DNA from: Polymyxa betae
Lineage: Eukaryota; Endomyxa; Phytomyxea; Plasmodiophorida; Plasmodiophoridae
Assembly (NCBI GenBank): GCA_003693705.1
Contig: RBZT01000837.1
Coordinates: forward strand, 1-29,182
Direction of reading: 5' to 3'
Length of the DNA: 29,182 nucleotides
The notes under the pieces were generated by a model that did not search any database, was not told the origin of the DNA, and worked only from the letters and a program-made list of their open reading frames with translations. Made by a program: the position numbers and the translations under genes. Below, piece by piece: positions 1 to 10,363 of the stretch; positions within the stretch are counted from its first letter, which is position 1, and every line of letters starts with the position of its first letter.

Positions 1-75
1 GCCCGAAACCGCCGAACCGGCGCCATGTGGGGAGTTGCCCGAGCTCTGCCTCGTAGTCTCGTCACCGTCCACCAT
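1..75 (-). CDS. possible 5' end of a gene running off the left edge
   Basis: An ATG at 75 (minus strand) opens 25 codons that stay open to the window edge. The start reads MVDGDETTRQSSG and is rich in Ser and Gly. The base composition changes from AT-rich upstream to GC-rich in this reading frame, as expected at a gene start. No domain can be recognised in so short a piece. A weaker alternative is a plus-strand ORF starting with ATG at 25 (MWGVARALPRSL...), which stops after about 28 codons. Low confidence. Confidence 0.3.
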   Translation of the reverse strand, partial: MVDGDETTRQSSGNSPHGAGSAVSG

Positions 76-177
76 ATCTCAAGCCTACAATCGATAGACA
101 CGATATAACAACAAACAATAGAACTGTATTTTTGTATATAGCTTGTTACCGCATTACAACAGGAGAAGTGAACTCTC

Positions 178-359
178 CTAGCCTTCACAGTTATAAGAAC
201 TGCGGATGAGAAAACGGACACCGTCCTCGCCATCCACGGACAACGGTATCTCAGTGGCGTCACAGGCAGGGGTGAGCCATGAGTCGGCCTCCATCCGAGT
301 CGCCTTTTCAACAGTCTCTTGGGATAGTTTGCGAACTGACTTCTTTAGTTTGTTTTCTG
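178..359 (-). CDS. probable terminal exon of an unidentified minus-strand gene
   Basis: Minus-strand reading from a TTCAG acceptor near 360 is open for about 60 codons and ends at a TAG at 178-180. The translation is charged and has normal coding character (for example KLSQETVEKATRMEADSW, ending RSSYNCEG). Two AG acceptors three bases apart give the same reading frame. Upstream exons should lie above 380 on the minus strand but I could not place them. No family is recognised. The strand and stop suggest the gene finishes about 100 bases before the next minus-strand start at 75. Confidence 0.4.
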
Positions 360-378
360 CTGAATTGCATATTTAACA

Positions 379-1162
379 GACCATTAACTTCACTAAACTT
401 TTTACTTAAAAAGAATTGATTAACAAATAAATTTTGGGGATTAGTGGGGTGGATTGGGATGTTTGGAATGTTTTTTAGTGCAATTTTTGGATTGGAACTT
501 CTGGATTTTGGGTGGAATGATATTCTTGGCGGGTGGGGGTGGATTGTCAGTGTCAGGAATGGGGAAAATCATATTTTTGGAAAATGACAGCGGATTTTCT
601 GGGTGGTAAATATCGCATCCTTCAACCTTTTTATGGCCGGTGTGATCACGAACAAATAATTCGACAGCATAGACAGTTTGAAGGATTGGTAAATGCTATA
701 ATAAAGCCAAGAACTGTCAAAGACACAAACTGCTGACAAATTTCAGTATGAATGCGAGAATGGAAGAGTCTCAACGCGATTCTGAGGAAGAAGTTCGGGA
801 GAGCGGTCCGATGGCTGCAGAAGAGTGTAATACCATGTCCAATGCTCATGCAATGTGATAAGAGCAATGGTTGCTGAAAAGTCGTGATGTTCGAAACATG
901 TTGGCGAGGACAACTCTGCTAGTATATCAAGAAGCGCTTGTTTCCAGGAGTCTGCAAAATTTAACAGCTTGACATCCCATTGAATAACTTCAGGTGCAAT
1001 TTTATACGAACATCGAATTCATGCTTGGGAGACGAAACCCATGATCGAAATAGAGACCAGATATGGCATTGCAGAGTGAAACACATTCTGATTACAGTTC
1101 AATCGGGAAGCACAATGAATGAGTCGGCAATAAGTTGTATATATATGTATATCAATGATAGA
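379..1162. other. unassigned stretch with a G/T-rich tract and fragmentary coding signal
   Basis: From about 415 to 560 the plus strand is strongly G/T-rich, so the minus strand is C/A-rich. Further on, plus-strand reading 586-690 (MTADFLGGKYRILQ...) is followed by GTAAAT and a fungal-looking CTGAC...TTTCAG ending at 747, which could be an intron. The frame then stops after about 12 codons. I cannot join these into a convincing gene. Confidence 0.3.
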
Positions 1163-4100
1163 TTAAGTGTTGGAATATCCGACATAGCCGAGCTCCAGAA
1201 CCGTATTGAACTTTCGCTGTAACTGCTCGTAGGAGGTGTACCTCGGAATTGATAACTGACGAGTACAGGTTGCGGATGACGGTAATGAGATGATAGGGCG
1301 CAGATGAGGCGATATAGACCATGGATCTGTGTATGGCGAGTCGGGCAACGGCGGTACGGGGCTCCCAGACCTATATTCGTAGTATCAGAATTGAAAGCAG
1401 AAAACTAGGGTGCTAAGCAATAAAAAGAATAAAAAGTGAATATAAGAAGATATGAGAATAAATTGCTAAAACAATCGCGACGAAATTTTGAAAAAATATA
1501 ACTAAGAAACGAAAGTGACAGGAAAATTCAATGAGAATAGAATGCTAGACGATCGCATCAAAATGCGAAACAAAATAAAACATCCAAAAACGAAAAGTGA
1601 GGATTGTACCAGAACTGTAGCATTTGAGCCTGTTGTTCGGCGGAGAGTGATTCCATGTACTGCCAGAACCATTGAACGACAGGTGAGTCGATAGTATAGC
1701 CATATGAATACATAACGAGATTGGTCCTCATCCATTCCAGATCGAGTTTCTGTGAGCCTTGTAACAAGTCGCCCAGCTCTGTCGGGGTCAGCATTGTCAT
1801 AGCCTGCCGAGGCAGAACATCCTGAAATCCTTTGATAAATGACGAGCTGAGAGCTTTGTCGGAGGGCATCCCCCATAGCCGATACTCCATCAGAGCCTGG
1901 ATAAACTCCTCCTTGTTAGCGTCGGTAACAATACGTTCAGCGCCGTCTGGCACGAGAGCGACGTCTTCGCCTCGGGATGGATCAGTAGCAGTAAAGCGCA
2001 GACCCAGATCAAGAGCATCCAGCGAATTTGAGCGCAGCCACTGCAAATGACGATGAAGATCGTCATCGAATCCTTCCAATGAAGTGACAGGCTGATCGAG
2101 CATTCGCGACAGAAGCGGCGTGCTGAGACGAATGCCTAATGGAAACATAGTTGTCAACGATAGGCCGACCACACGCCCTGCCAACTCCCAGTGTAAGCTT
2201 AAATGATCATATGAGATATCTTTGCGAATTAGAGCTAGATGGTAGCAGGAACCAGAAGGCGCTACTCGGAAGCAAGCATTGGTTGACGATGGGGAGAACA
2301 GGCGCTTAGATACGATTTGGATCAGTTCGCGTAGTGGCCCTTCTCCGATGCCCGGTTCGTGCAGGAAATCGATCTGGAGTGATATTGTATATGCTCGTGC
2401 AGGCACAGTCAGCATTTGCTGTAGAAAGAACTGCAAAGGATAAGTATCTGGTAATGCAAAGGGTAATGCAAGCCTTGGCACAAAAAAACAACATAAAAAT
2501 GAGTGGGCAAAATGGCAGTGTAACTGAATATATCATGGTAAGAGAAAATGACAGCATGAAAGCAAATATATGTGAAATATAACACATAAAATGTAAGAGC
2601 AAAGGTAAAACATTACCTCATAAGCTTCGTCGCTTTGTGCATCAGTCCCGGACATCAAAAAGCGATTGATAGAAACGGCCTTCATGTCAACTGTCTGTCT
2701 GTTCGCCAGCGCCTGGATGAAATGTGCTTTGGTAACGAGACCTCCTACCCGGATCGAATGCCGGAAATACTTGAAGAAAGCATCTTGGCAATCTTCAGCA
2801 ATGTGACGAATAGAAGACGTTCGTGCATCATAGAATTCCTGGAATCGTTGCGAGACCGGTCTTTTGTCTAGAAACCACGAAAGCTTGGGCATTACACTTG
2901 CAGCTGAATCGGGGCGGTGAGTCAGGTGATCAAGCACTTCAGCGTTTAGCGGAAAGACTTGACGATGATGATAAAATGCAAATATTAGTGCAGCGAATCT
3001 CTCCGATTCTTGAACGTTAAAATCGATATCTTGTAGGCAGTCTTGAAGAAGATCCCAGTACCGGTCGAATCGTGCACCAACGCCGTTCAGGTTAGAGACA
3101 GATCCCGAGCCGGAACGACCAGCAAGCCCCAGAGCAATACGTAAGAAAACGGGCATCATGTGAAACAGGAAGTCAACAGCATAATCACCGAATGGCTGAT
3201 GACCAAAGATGCACATTCGGCAGGAGATTTCAAGCGCAGTTGCAATCTGGTTGAGTAGAGTTATTGACAGGTGAGACAGCATATTCGGTTGCGTAAGCAG
3301 ACTCCCGAGGGACTGCAGTGTGCTAACATTGGACTCGGTCACCATGAGCTGCAGAACTTGACCGAAATGGCCATCGTAAGCCACAACGAGAGGAGTCTTG
3401 TCGTTCTTGAGCGTTCGGCAGAGAGTTAGCAGAATCTCGTTGAACAGCTCGGTGTCTTCCTGGGCTTCCAGTCGAAGGGCGAGCACTTGCAGAATGCGTT
3501 CTGGACCGAGACGGCGAACGATAGCTTCGCGCAGATTTCGGTCAAGCACGACACGAAAGGTTTCATACAAGAAGGGACAGGAATAGGCCAGCTCCAAGGC
3601 GATTTCGGCAGGAGCAGGATCTGAGGAAGGTGGTGGTGGGTGCTGCTGCTTTCCTTTACGCCGGTGCCCATGAGAGAACGGTGGATGCCCACCCTGGCTT
3701 CGTTTTGATTGGTTGTACTTTTCAAAAGCATAGAATAATGGTGAGAATCCGCGCTTGTCGTGAGTGATGGCAGCACCTCGCTGAAGCAGCATCTTGACGA
3801 CCGACACAGAGCTGCCAAGGGCAGCGTAATGCAATGGACTCTGATCTCTTTCGTCTAAAACCTATATAGCGTCTAAGCAACAGTGATTAAAGGAAAATAT
3901 TTGTACACGAAAGAAACATTCGAAATTATCAAAGGGGATCTCTGAAAGATAAATGACATTGCGATGCAGAAAACAACAGCATCAAAGTAAACGACAAGAA
4001 CATCGCTGGAATTCGGGCTGGTAACAAGCAGCGTACACAGGATTCATACATTGATATCAACATTCTGAGCGAGAAAGCTCTCCAGCAGCGGTAGGTTTCC

Positions 4101-4812
4101 AGCACCTGAAGCCATGTGCAACGCTGTAGCGCTGCCGCGGCCAGGAGTCGTCGGGTTGGCGCCACGAGCAAGCAGATACTGAGCTGCTTCATCTTGACCA
4201 GCCGCAGCAGAAGCCGCTAATGGAGTTAAGCCAGTAGAGGTCAAAGCCGAATCCAGTTCAGCTCCATTATTCAACAAGTACTCCATAGCTTCAACGGCGT
4301 TATTTTGAGCAGCTGCTGCGAGAGGATTCCAACTATCAGCAAGTTTAATGAAATAGGCATTACAAAGCAGAATTAAAGAAACAACGATATCTACGAGCAG
4401 CAACCCAAAATCATCGCAAATCAAATTTGATGAACTTCAGAAAGGCAAATCTCTATTATGCGAGAAGAAGAAAGAAAATTATTTAAAAAATAAATTAGAA
4501 CAGCTTCAGGGAACTTAAAGAAGAAAATTTTCAAAAAGTGAAATTGAAAGCCTACGTTTCCCGAGCCTGGAAGTCAGGTGACCGAGAATGGAAGCAAGGA
4601 GGAAAACGGAGAATCCGCTCCCGTTCTTCAGGCCAAATTCTTTGCAGCACGGCGACATCGTTGCTGGCTGCGAGCTTTACCGAATCGGAGATGATGGCAG
4701 TCGCAGCAGCAGGTGGCGACGCCGATCTGGAGGGCTTTGGAAAGGCCCGGCCGCCTCTGCGAGCAGGCCGGGGGCGTCCGCGACGCCCTCTGCCTCCGCG
4801 GTCTGTATTCAT
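1163..4812 (-). CDS. ankyrin-repeat HECT-type E3 ubiquitin ligase
   Basis: Five exons on the minus strand (4812-4556, 4332-4050, 3861-2617, 2430-1610, 1370-1163) join at GT-AG sites with matching phases and give 937 aa. Residues 1-25 are Arg/Gly-rich. Residues about 88-240 hold ankyrin repeats (TPLAASAAAGQDEAAQYLL, SPLHYAALGSSVSVVKMLL). The C-terminal third is the HECT domain; its N-lobe contains HEPGIGEGPLRELIQIVSKR. The last exon is the C-lobe with the thioester cysteine at about C904 (SSATCTRQLSIPRYTSYEQL), 33 residues from the end as is normal for HECT enzymes. In this family ubiquitin passes from an E2 to that cysteine and then to a substrate chosen by the N-terminal repeats. The ankyrin-HECT order resembles animal HACE1, but orthology is not shown. 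The exon 4 acceptor could instead be 12 nt downstream. The intron before the catalytic exon is 239 nt. Confidence 0.88.
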
Positions 4813-4930
4813 CACAGTCGATGAAAGGATGAATCCAATATGAGAGCGGCGAGCGCCTGCCTTTTCACCCCGCAGTTAACAGGCACCGACTCGCAGTTTT
4901 GAGATTTTGACTGCGCAGATTCAACGCGCT

Positions 4931-5340
4931 TCAGTTGGGCATCAGCTGTCTTCGTGATAGTTCTGGAAGAAAAAAATTAAAAAATAACTCTGGCACTCAC
5001 GAACTTCTTTAAACGCTGTGAAATTTGAGCCGCACATTTTTATGCGAGCTGTGGCGCAAATAATGTCACTGACATGATCACGACAAAATCCAACTTTGAG
5101 CTTGTCGTTGCACCAGACGTTTGCTTTGGCGCCAAGCAGATGAAAAGACGCTGCAGCGGACGTAGGGCTCTTTAACAGGCAAACCGAATGATGCCAAATC
5201 GATTTGTCCTCTGCGGCAACTGGCGGAGGCCATGCAAAATGATACGTTAGTATACAGCGAATTTTGAAAGCCGTATTGCAGATGTTCATGTATCTTTGCT
5301 TGTCATTATCTTTCAGTCTGAAGCTTTTCGCTTTCTGCAT
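4931..5340 (-). CDS. hypothetical two-exon protein, not recognised
   Basis: Exon 5340-5001 opens with ATG and reads MQKAKSFRLKDNDKQRY..., then a Cys-containing stretch (for example KSIWHHSVCLLKSPTSAAAS). A GTGAGT donor follows at 5000. Splicing to the CCAG acceptor at 4963 keeps phase and adds ten codons (ending RRQLMPN) before a TGA at 4931-4933, about 123 aa in all. There is no signal peptide or membrane segment. The start is uncertain: a CCGCAG site inside the first exon could be an acceptor, so the gene may have earlier exons. The stop lies only about 120 bases upstream of the HECT gene start, so that gene's promoter must be very short or overlap this 3' end. Confidence 0.45.
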
Positions 5341-6125
5341 GAAGTGCTCTCAGTGAACAGAATTTAAAAGAACAAAACTGGACACAATTGAGGGGCATGT
5401 AGACCTGCCTGAGTCGTATCATCTCTCTTGGCAAATTATTCGAGATTCCAAATTGATTACATCAAAGACTCTATTGGCAAGTGCACCAAATCAGTCGCGA
5501 AGAAAGTAACCCATGAGATACCCTCAGCGCAATGCTCTTGCCAAATCATCGTGTCGAACCTGAATCGCTAAGAGGGCATGATAAAGGTTCAGGAGCTGAG
5601 CCTGCCTTGACGACGTTTTCCGCATACGCTAGATCGCTACTTGCATCATGGCCGATACGACCACCTTAATATCATGTTATGTCGTCTGTACTGGTGACAA
5701 TGATATAGTACCAAGTTCCTATAAAACGTCAAAGTCGGTTGTAATCTTGTCTCGATACATACTGAGCACCAAGCTGTTCTGTTACCATGTTTTCAGAAAC
5801 ATTCTGCTGCCTCTAGGATGGTTAATCTTCAACAGAAGTCTGTAAGAGCCTTTCATTATGATATCAATCCAGTCTCTATACCAGCCAGTATCGCGTAACG
5901 AAACGGTCGTATCACTCAGAAGACACAAATAGCATGACAGTTTACCGTGTTCAAACTCCGACGGACTGCCGTTAGGTGTTGAACATCCTGTAGTGCACCA
6001 TGTACAAAAGCGACACTCTATTATATGAACTCAGCTTGCCGTTCGGAATAGCCTCCGCTTATCTCACGCTTCTTCGCATTGCATGATCATTCTCATTCCG
6101 TCGTGTCTCTGCTCAGATCAAGCTC
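5341..6125. other. intergenic; right end is the conserved promoter of the peptide family
   Basis: No convincing gene from 5341 to 5950; a plus-strand reading of 65 codons at 5648-5845 has no recognisable features. From about 5960 to 6125 the sequence matches the upstream flanks of the other three cysteine-rich peptide genes. Shared elements are a CGACACTCTATTATATGAAC stretch with a TATA-like core, AGCTTGCCGTTCGGA, ATGATCATTCTC, and CTGCTCAGATCAAG just before the ATG. Confidence 0.55.
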
Positions 6126-6371
6126 ATGAAGGTGTTAAGTGCTGTCATGATCGGCGTCATCGCAACCATGGGGGCGGCCGCCTGCCCCAGCCAGCAACAG
6201 TCCGAGTCGTACCCGACCAAGTTCTTTGATCATGCTGTGAATGGAGTTCAAGGAATGCGAATGGAAATGGACACGGAATCTGACGACTATCCTCCTAGGA
6301 TCTTTTCCTGTGGTATAGAATGTCTTCTGAAAGGAGGTTGCGGTAACCCGGAATGTTTGTACTACCAATGA
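6126..6371 (+). CDS. small secreted cysteine-rich peptide precursor, copy 1
   Basis: 81 aa, single exon. Residues 1-19 form a signal peptide (MKVLSAVMIGVIATMGAAA). Residues about 21-57 are an acidic, Cys-free spacer (MEMDTESDDYPP). Residues 58-81 carry four cysteines, C62-x3-C66-x5-C72-x4-C77, with a GGCGNPEC core; C20 is an additional cysteine near the signal cleavage. The layout of signal, acidic propeptide and short Cys-rich end is that of secreted peptides matured outside the cell, such as fungal effectors or disulfide-rich peptide precursors. I do not recognise a named family. The ATG is chosen because all four copies conserve it, together with the sequence before it. There is no KR or CaaX processing motif. 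Confidence 0.75.
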   Translation: MKVLSAVMIGVIATMGAAACPSQQQSESYPTKFFDHAVNGVQGMRMEMDTESDDYPPRIFSCGIECLLKGGCGNPECLYYQ

Positions 6372-6816
6372 TGGAAATCGGTTCTTGAACATTCGTTGCT
6401 CTGCACTGCTCAGATCAAGAATTCCAAATACACTGTCTCTCGAGCTGTTTCGATTCCAATCCCAGAACGAAATAATTTTTCCTGCGTACTGTAAACAATA
6501 TGCAGATGCTAGAGCGAAATCAAGATAGAATCGGCCTGCTCTTGAGCAATGCCTCACATTATGTATTCAATCTGGTGAGATTATGATAAGTCTTACAGTA
6601 ACTTTAGGATGTTGATAGATTATCTGAGAGATGTGGTAGACGTACTGTTTTTCCGAATCAAAATTGTTGAGAATCTTAATGGCGATACAGCTAGCCTATA
6701 AGTGACTCTGATGATCAAGTCTTATGCAGTAGGTACGCTTTTCCCAAATCGAGCCAAGAGCTCCAGAATCTGTTAGGGTTAGGGTTTGCATGACACGGAA
6801 TCAGTAGTGCAGACAT
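6372..6816. other. 3' flank of peptide copy 1, shared between units
   Basis: This noncoding stretch between two convergent genes is conserved with the flanks at 20.28-20.64 and 21.30-21.65 kb (inverted), apart from scattered substitutions and small indels. No reading frame in it is conserved. It ends in the telomere-like tract at 6773-6787. Conservation may simply reflect recent duplication. Confidence 0.6.
6773..6787 (+). repeat. short interstitial telomere-like tract
   Basis: TTAGGGTTAGGGTTT lies between the convergent peptide gene and the 420-aa gene. The same tract is kept at the same relative place in the inverted copies at 20263-20279 and 21268-21287, so it was duplicated with the unit. 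TTAGGG is the usual telomere repeat of filamentous fungi. Confidence 0.85.
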
Positions 6817-8126
6817 TCACGTTATCGTACAGCATAAACTCGACCTTGTATCAGGAGTTGAAATAACTCTGTAAATGTCTTCATCTAAAATGGATTTAAT
6901 CATGAAATCGATGAAGGGCAATGCAGGCTTACCTATGTTGAAATCGAGTTTTTTCGCCAGATCTGCAAGAGATAGGAACAGAACTCTGGGATGACGGCGA
7001 CTCCACCAATCTGCAAAGTAAAACAGCGCAAACAGCGAATCGAAAGTGAAGATCCCACCGCTGGTCGTCAGCCAGTATTTACTATTCATGAACTCGATAT
7101 TGAACGCATGACGACGAAGCTTGCCAAACAACGCCGGAAATCTCAAATCGGCGTCATTGCTAGACCGACTCGTTTCGCATCCATATTCAGCCTGTAAGAT
7201 GTCCACGAACTGCTCGAAGATCACCAGCATGCTGTTCGTATGCGGTTCGTATTCACTATGAGTATCGATCTGTTGGTTATCGTCGCTCGCCAGGACGAAA
7301 TCCTGACAGCTCCCGGAGAGCTTCCAATCCCTTCCAGAATGCAGATAACGAGCAATCAACGGGAAGCGGGCCGCCATCGGGTCTTCCGCCAAGGCGTCCA
7401 CCGACAGGGGATTCAGACATTCCAACACCTGATCGCGCTCCAGGCGGCGGACTCGACCGTCGTCGTCGGACCAATCGCAAACCACCTGGCCGCTGACAAC
7501 GAACGAGACTTTAATCTGCCATTTGGACGATTTCGCGGCGCTGAGGATGAACCAGGAGCCGGGGCTGAGCGGGAGGTTAGGGTTAGGGTTTGTGGGCCGC
7601 GTTACCAGCAGCGTCGATTTCGAGTCCTGGAACGCGGCCGCCGGGCCGAGTTTCGGCTCGGGGGTTAGCAGGCTGCGCAGGGGTCCGCGCCCCCACTGTC
7701 GCAGGTACTCGACGGTCACTTTATAAGACGAATCCAAGGACGGAATGTGTCGCAATGTCTGGAAGACGTCCGAGATCGTGGCCAGCGGATGCAGGGCGTA
7801 AAAGTTCCGGGCGACTTTTACGACCAGCGAATGCGACGCCGTTGTGAACCGATGCCGATACCAGTTGCGCGCCTGTAAGGTCAAATAGCGTCTCTGATGG
7901 GAATAGGTGGCCAATGATGTGCGAAGGCGGAAGCTGGCTTTAGCGCTGCCTGAATAAACCCTAAATCCTAGGCGGGGAATTATGCAGTGGAAAGACCTTC
8001 GTAGATGGTTTTCGAGGTCGTCATGAGAGCGCGGCAATCGCGCTGGTTGCAGTATTGAATGATGAGGGCGTAATCGACGCACTTCAGTATGGGTTCCAGC
8101 GACGGCCAGAGGACTTCTGATTCCAT
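6817..8126 (-). CDS. unidentified 420-aa protein, N-terminus weakly F-box-like
   Basis: Two exons, 8126-7997 and 7949-6817, joined by a 47-nt intron (GTCTTT...TTCAG) that keeps phase and gives 420 aa. The ATG at 8126 has an in-frame stop just upstream. A longer reading that starts at 8337 covers the same second exon but has poor coding character before 7950, so I prefer the spliced model. The N-terminus (ILKCVDYALIIQYCNQRD, then CRALMTTSKTIYEG) looks vaguely like an F-box or BTB helical segment; this is a guess. The rest is soluble, mixed alpha/beta, and unrecognised. An in-frame TTAGGG tract (7575-7591) encodes the TNPNPN stretch. The DNA of exon 2 is clearly richer in GC in its first half (7300-7950) than around it. 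It is convergent with peptide copy 1 and divergent from the gene at 9080. Confidence 0.6.
7575..7591 (+). repeat. telomere-like tract inside coding sequence
   Basis: GGTTAGGGTTAGGGTTT on the plus strand is read on the minus strand as codons for TNPNPN in the middle of the 420-aa protein. Splicing it out is possible by dinucleotides (GTAACG...CTCAG, with CCCTAAC as branch point), but that would shift the frame into a stop within about 20 codons. It is therefore most likely translated. Confidence 0.7.
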
Positions 8127-9079
8127 AATAGATTACGAGATCTGAAGTCGACCGGAAGTTTTGGGAAAGATTAATCCAAACTGCGGCGATGATTGACAGA
8201 ATGCTCCGAACGATTTTGCAGCATTCCAATCGTCCGCTTGCAAAGCTGCCGGATCGTCGATTTGCAGTGAAAAAAGTAAGCTTCCTTTCTTGAGATTCTT
8301 CATTTCGGATTACCGAGCATATCGTTAACAAAAACATATTTTTGCGGAAACCCTAACCCGGACTAAATTATGATAAAAGTTCTTGATTTCAAAATCAGTT
8401 AATGGCGGCTGTCTGTTATAGAGCACTAGCAGCCTAAACAAGTGTTACTGTATGTTTGATGGCAGGTTAAACCCTAATGAAAATCCCAACAAACATTCGA
8501 TCGTTTTGTGTTGAAAGTGTTGAAATATCAACACTTGTGGGAAAGTTTTCGGGGTTGCGCCCTCCAGCGCCAATCTTGATTCGTGAAACTGTTGCTGAAT
8601 AAAACCAGTGCGCTATTCCAGCTACTCCCTCGGCCGCGTATCCCAGTCGTAGCAGCATCGCATTACAACCGAAAGCACATCGATACTGGGCTGGGCATCC
8701 GAATTATAACAGAAAGCCACAGCACTGGGAGAAACCCTAAAGCAGAGTCAGAGTAAGAGGCTGGATCAAGTGTCGGGCATCGACTTTCTGTGTTACCGGG
8801 TTCTGCTTTTTCTCTGCTTTTCGTCTTACTTTTATACACTGAAATAACTGCGATTTATCGACTTTTTGCAATTTCAAGAAGTTCTCATTTTTCTCTCCAT
8901 TTCGTCTCCTTTTTATTTATCGACTTTTTGCCTTTTCCAATTTCTCCGTGGCCCATGCAAGACCCAAAAATGACGCACTTGAGCCAGCCCCTCGTGCAGG
9001 GTGGCTGTTTGGTGCGCCGGCGCAGCCTGCGGAGTTGGTCCGCTTCGTCCATCGGGGGGTCCAGTCACTGTTGCCACCC
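8127..9079. promoter_or_regulatory. divergent intergenic region with three telobox motifs
   Basis: This region separates two genes that start outward, at 8126 on the minus strand and 9080 on the plus. It contains AAACCCTAACCC at 8349-8360, AAACCCTAAT at 8469-8478 and GAAACCCTAAAG near 8731-8742. AAACCCTAA boxes are known promoter elements in plants, and TTAGGG-binding factors such as Tbf1 act at promoters in yeasts. A regulatory role here is inferred from position only. The 8790-8940 part is pyrimidine-rich on the plus strand, as often seen before fungal starts. Confidence 0.45.
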
Positions 9080-10298
9080 ATGAGCCGCGACCTTCTCGTC
9101 GTCGTCGTTCTTCTCCTCGTTTCCAGCACATCCTCCGCAACCGCTTCGGACTTGAACCCCGAGCGCAGCCTCGCCCATGTAAACAGGCTGCTCTTTAGCC
9201 CCGACAGCTCCGATCATGATTTCATCCGCAATCTCGAGCAAGTTGCCGACGCTCTTACCGAGGGCGAGTATGTCGACCAGCTCCGGCACGCGTTCAAATC
9301 GGAGGTCAACGCCGCCGACTCTTTCTACCTGGTTCGTCGTCTGATGGTCACACTGCCGCAACAGCGAACGCATGGCGTTACACTGTTATGTTTCCTGATC
9401 GAAGACGTTGGACTGGAGACGGTAACGCAATTCACAGTGGGGATGGTGATTGCGATCTGGTCCGAACTGGTTGCATCATAATCCTTCGGGGCTCCCTCAG
9501 GGGTTAGGGTTTAGGGTTCGGGCGGTATGCGGCTCGTCGGCTGCCTTTATCCAGCTCCTCTGTCAGATTCTCGACGTGGCTCTGCCACGTTACTTTCCGG
9601 TGTCGGTCACGGACCTGCCGCAGCCCATCCTCACGACCCTCGCGCAGTTCACCACGCCGGTTCCGCCTCCGGCGCGTCTCAGCCGGCTGCTCCCGACCCC
9701 GATCGGGGCAGTATTCCCGAACCTATCGCGCGCCAGTCACGCCTTATCCTCACGACACCACCATCTGCTACAATCGGACCAGGAGCTGCTGCAAACGCTG
9801 CTGAGCTGCGGCCTCCATCTCGATCTGGACGCCCTGCCCTGGGCCAGCATGGCCGCCGGCGAACTGCGCGGGCTGTTGCCGTACGCGACGCTGGTCGACG
9901 AAACCCTAATCCGCGTCCTGACCCGCGGGATCTTCGACCAGCGCCTGGACCCGCTGGCGGCGATTTGCGCATCCCGGGCGGTGTTATTGACGTTACGCGA
10001 CTGGCCGCCCGCGCTCCTGTTCGGCCTCTGCCAGAGCGTGATCCGCTCACCAGCCGCCATCCGGAGTTTGGTCGAGCTGGTCCAAGTTCGCGACGCCCTG
10101 CGCAGCGAGACGATCGCGGACCACCGCTGGACTCTGCTGCATTCCGCCGCGGTCTGCGGCAGCGCCGAGGTCGTACAGGTCCTGCTGTCCTTGCCGGATT
10201 TGGACCTGCGGGATCGCCAAGACCGCGATGGCCTGATACTGTCGATTACGCCGACGGGAACCTTCGACCGCTGTTTGGGGTTGGGGCGGCCCCGTTGA
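9080..10298 (+). CDS. putative ankyrin-like protein with N-terminal hydrophobic segment
   Basis: Exon 1 from ATG 9080 begins MSRDLLVVVVLLLVSSTSS, a good signal peptide or anchor, and runs in frame to 9469. Exon 2 from 9555 runs to a TGA at 10296-10298. A GTTGCA donor at 9470 or a GTAACG donor at 9422, each with the TATCCAG acceptor, keeps phase; the longer model gives 377 aa. Near the C-terminus LLHSAAVCGSAEVVQVLL is a clear ankyrin repeat, followed by DLDLRDRQDRDGL where a second repeat would begin, but the protein ends soon after. The reading frame just before the stop is less convincing than another frame that runs to 10363, so the 3' end may be frameshifted. The in-frame start could also be 8948. 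Exon 2 is much richer in GC than the flanks and has an AAACCCTAAT box in frame at 9901. Confidence 0.5.
9501..9520 (+). repeat. telomere-like tract inside a predicted intron
   Basis: GGGTTAGGGTTTAGGGTTCG mixes TTAGGG and TTTAGGG units. It lies in the only predicted intron of the gene starting at 9080. Either splice model removes it. Confidence 0.75.
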
Positions 10299-10363
10299 TT
10301 CCCGTCCTGCGATCTGTGTGCAGCGGATTGGTAGCAATCTTCGAGGCGCGTGGCTGGCAATAG

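Larger units (their letters stand above)
5960..6905 (+). repeat. peptide duplication unit, copy 1 (probable source locus)
   Basis: This block holds the peptide gene with its promoter, about 400 bases of 3' flank, a TTAGGG tract at 6773-6787 and the last codons of the convergent gene that ends at 6817. All or part of the same order recurs, inverted, near 17.88-18.35, 20.24-21.1 and 21.15-22.08 kb. Shared 3' flank landmarks include GTCTCTCGAGCTGTTTCGAT, CAAGATAGAATCGGCCTGCT and TCGAGCCAAGAGCTCCAGAA. The full-length convergent gene exists only here, so this is the likely parent of the others. Confidence 0.75.

Noticed and set aside
4815-4960. Second reading frame of the terminal exon ending in TGATG at the HECT start
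   Set aside because: It looks coding but needs a phase-2 donor; the strong GTGAGT donor at 5000 is phase 1 and leads to the stop at 4931.
7240-7668. Plus-strand reading of 142 codons
   Set aside because: Antisense shadow of the GC-rich part of the 420-aa gene, which has a complete spliced model.
9679-10360. Two long minus-strand readings
   Set aside because: Arg/Ser/Ala-rich translations typical of antisense of a GC-rich gene; no start context or domain.
9527-10363. Alternative 278-codon plus-strand frame
   Set aside because: Arg-, Ala- and Pro-rich shadow of the GC-rich exon starting at 9555; the ankyrin motif is in the other frame. Only its last part may become relevant if the gene is frameshifted.
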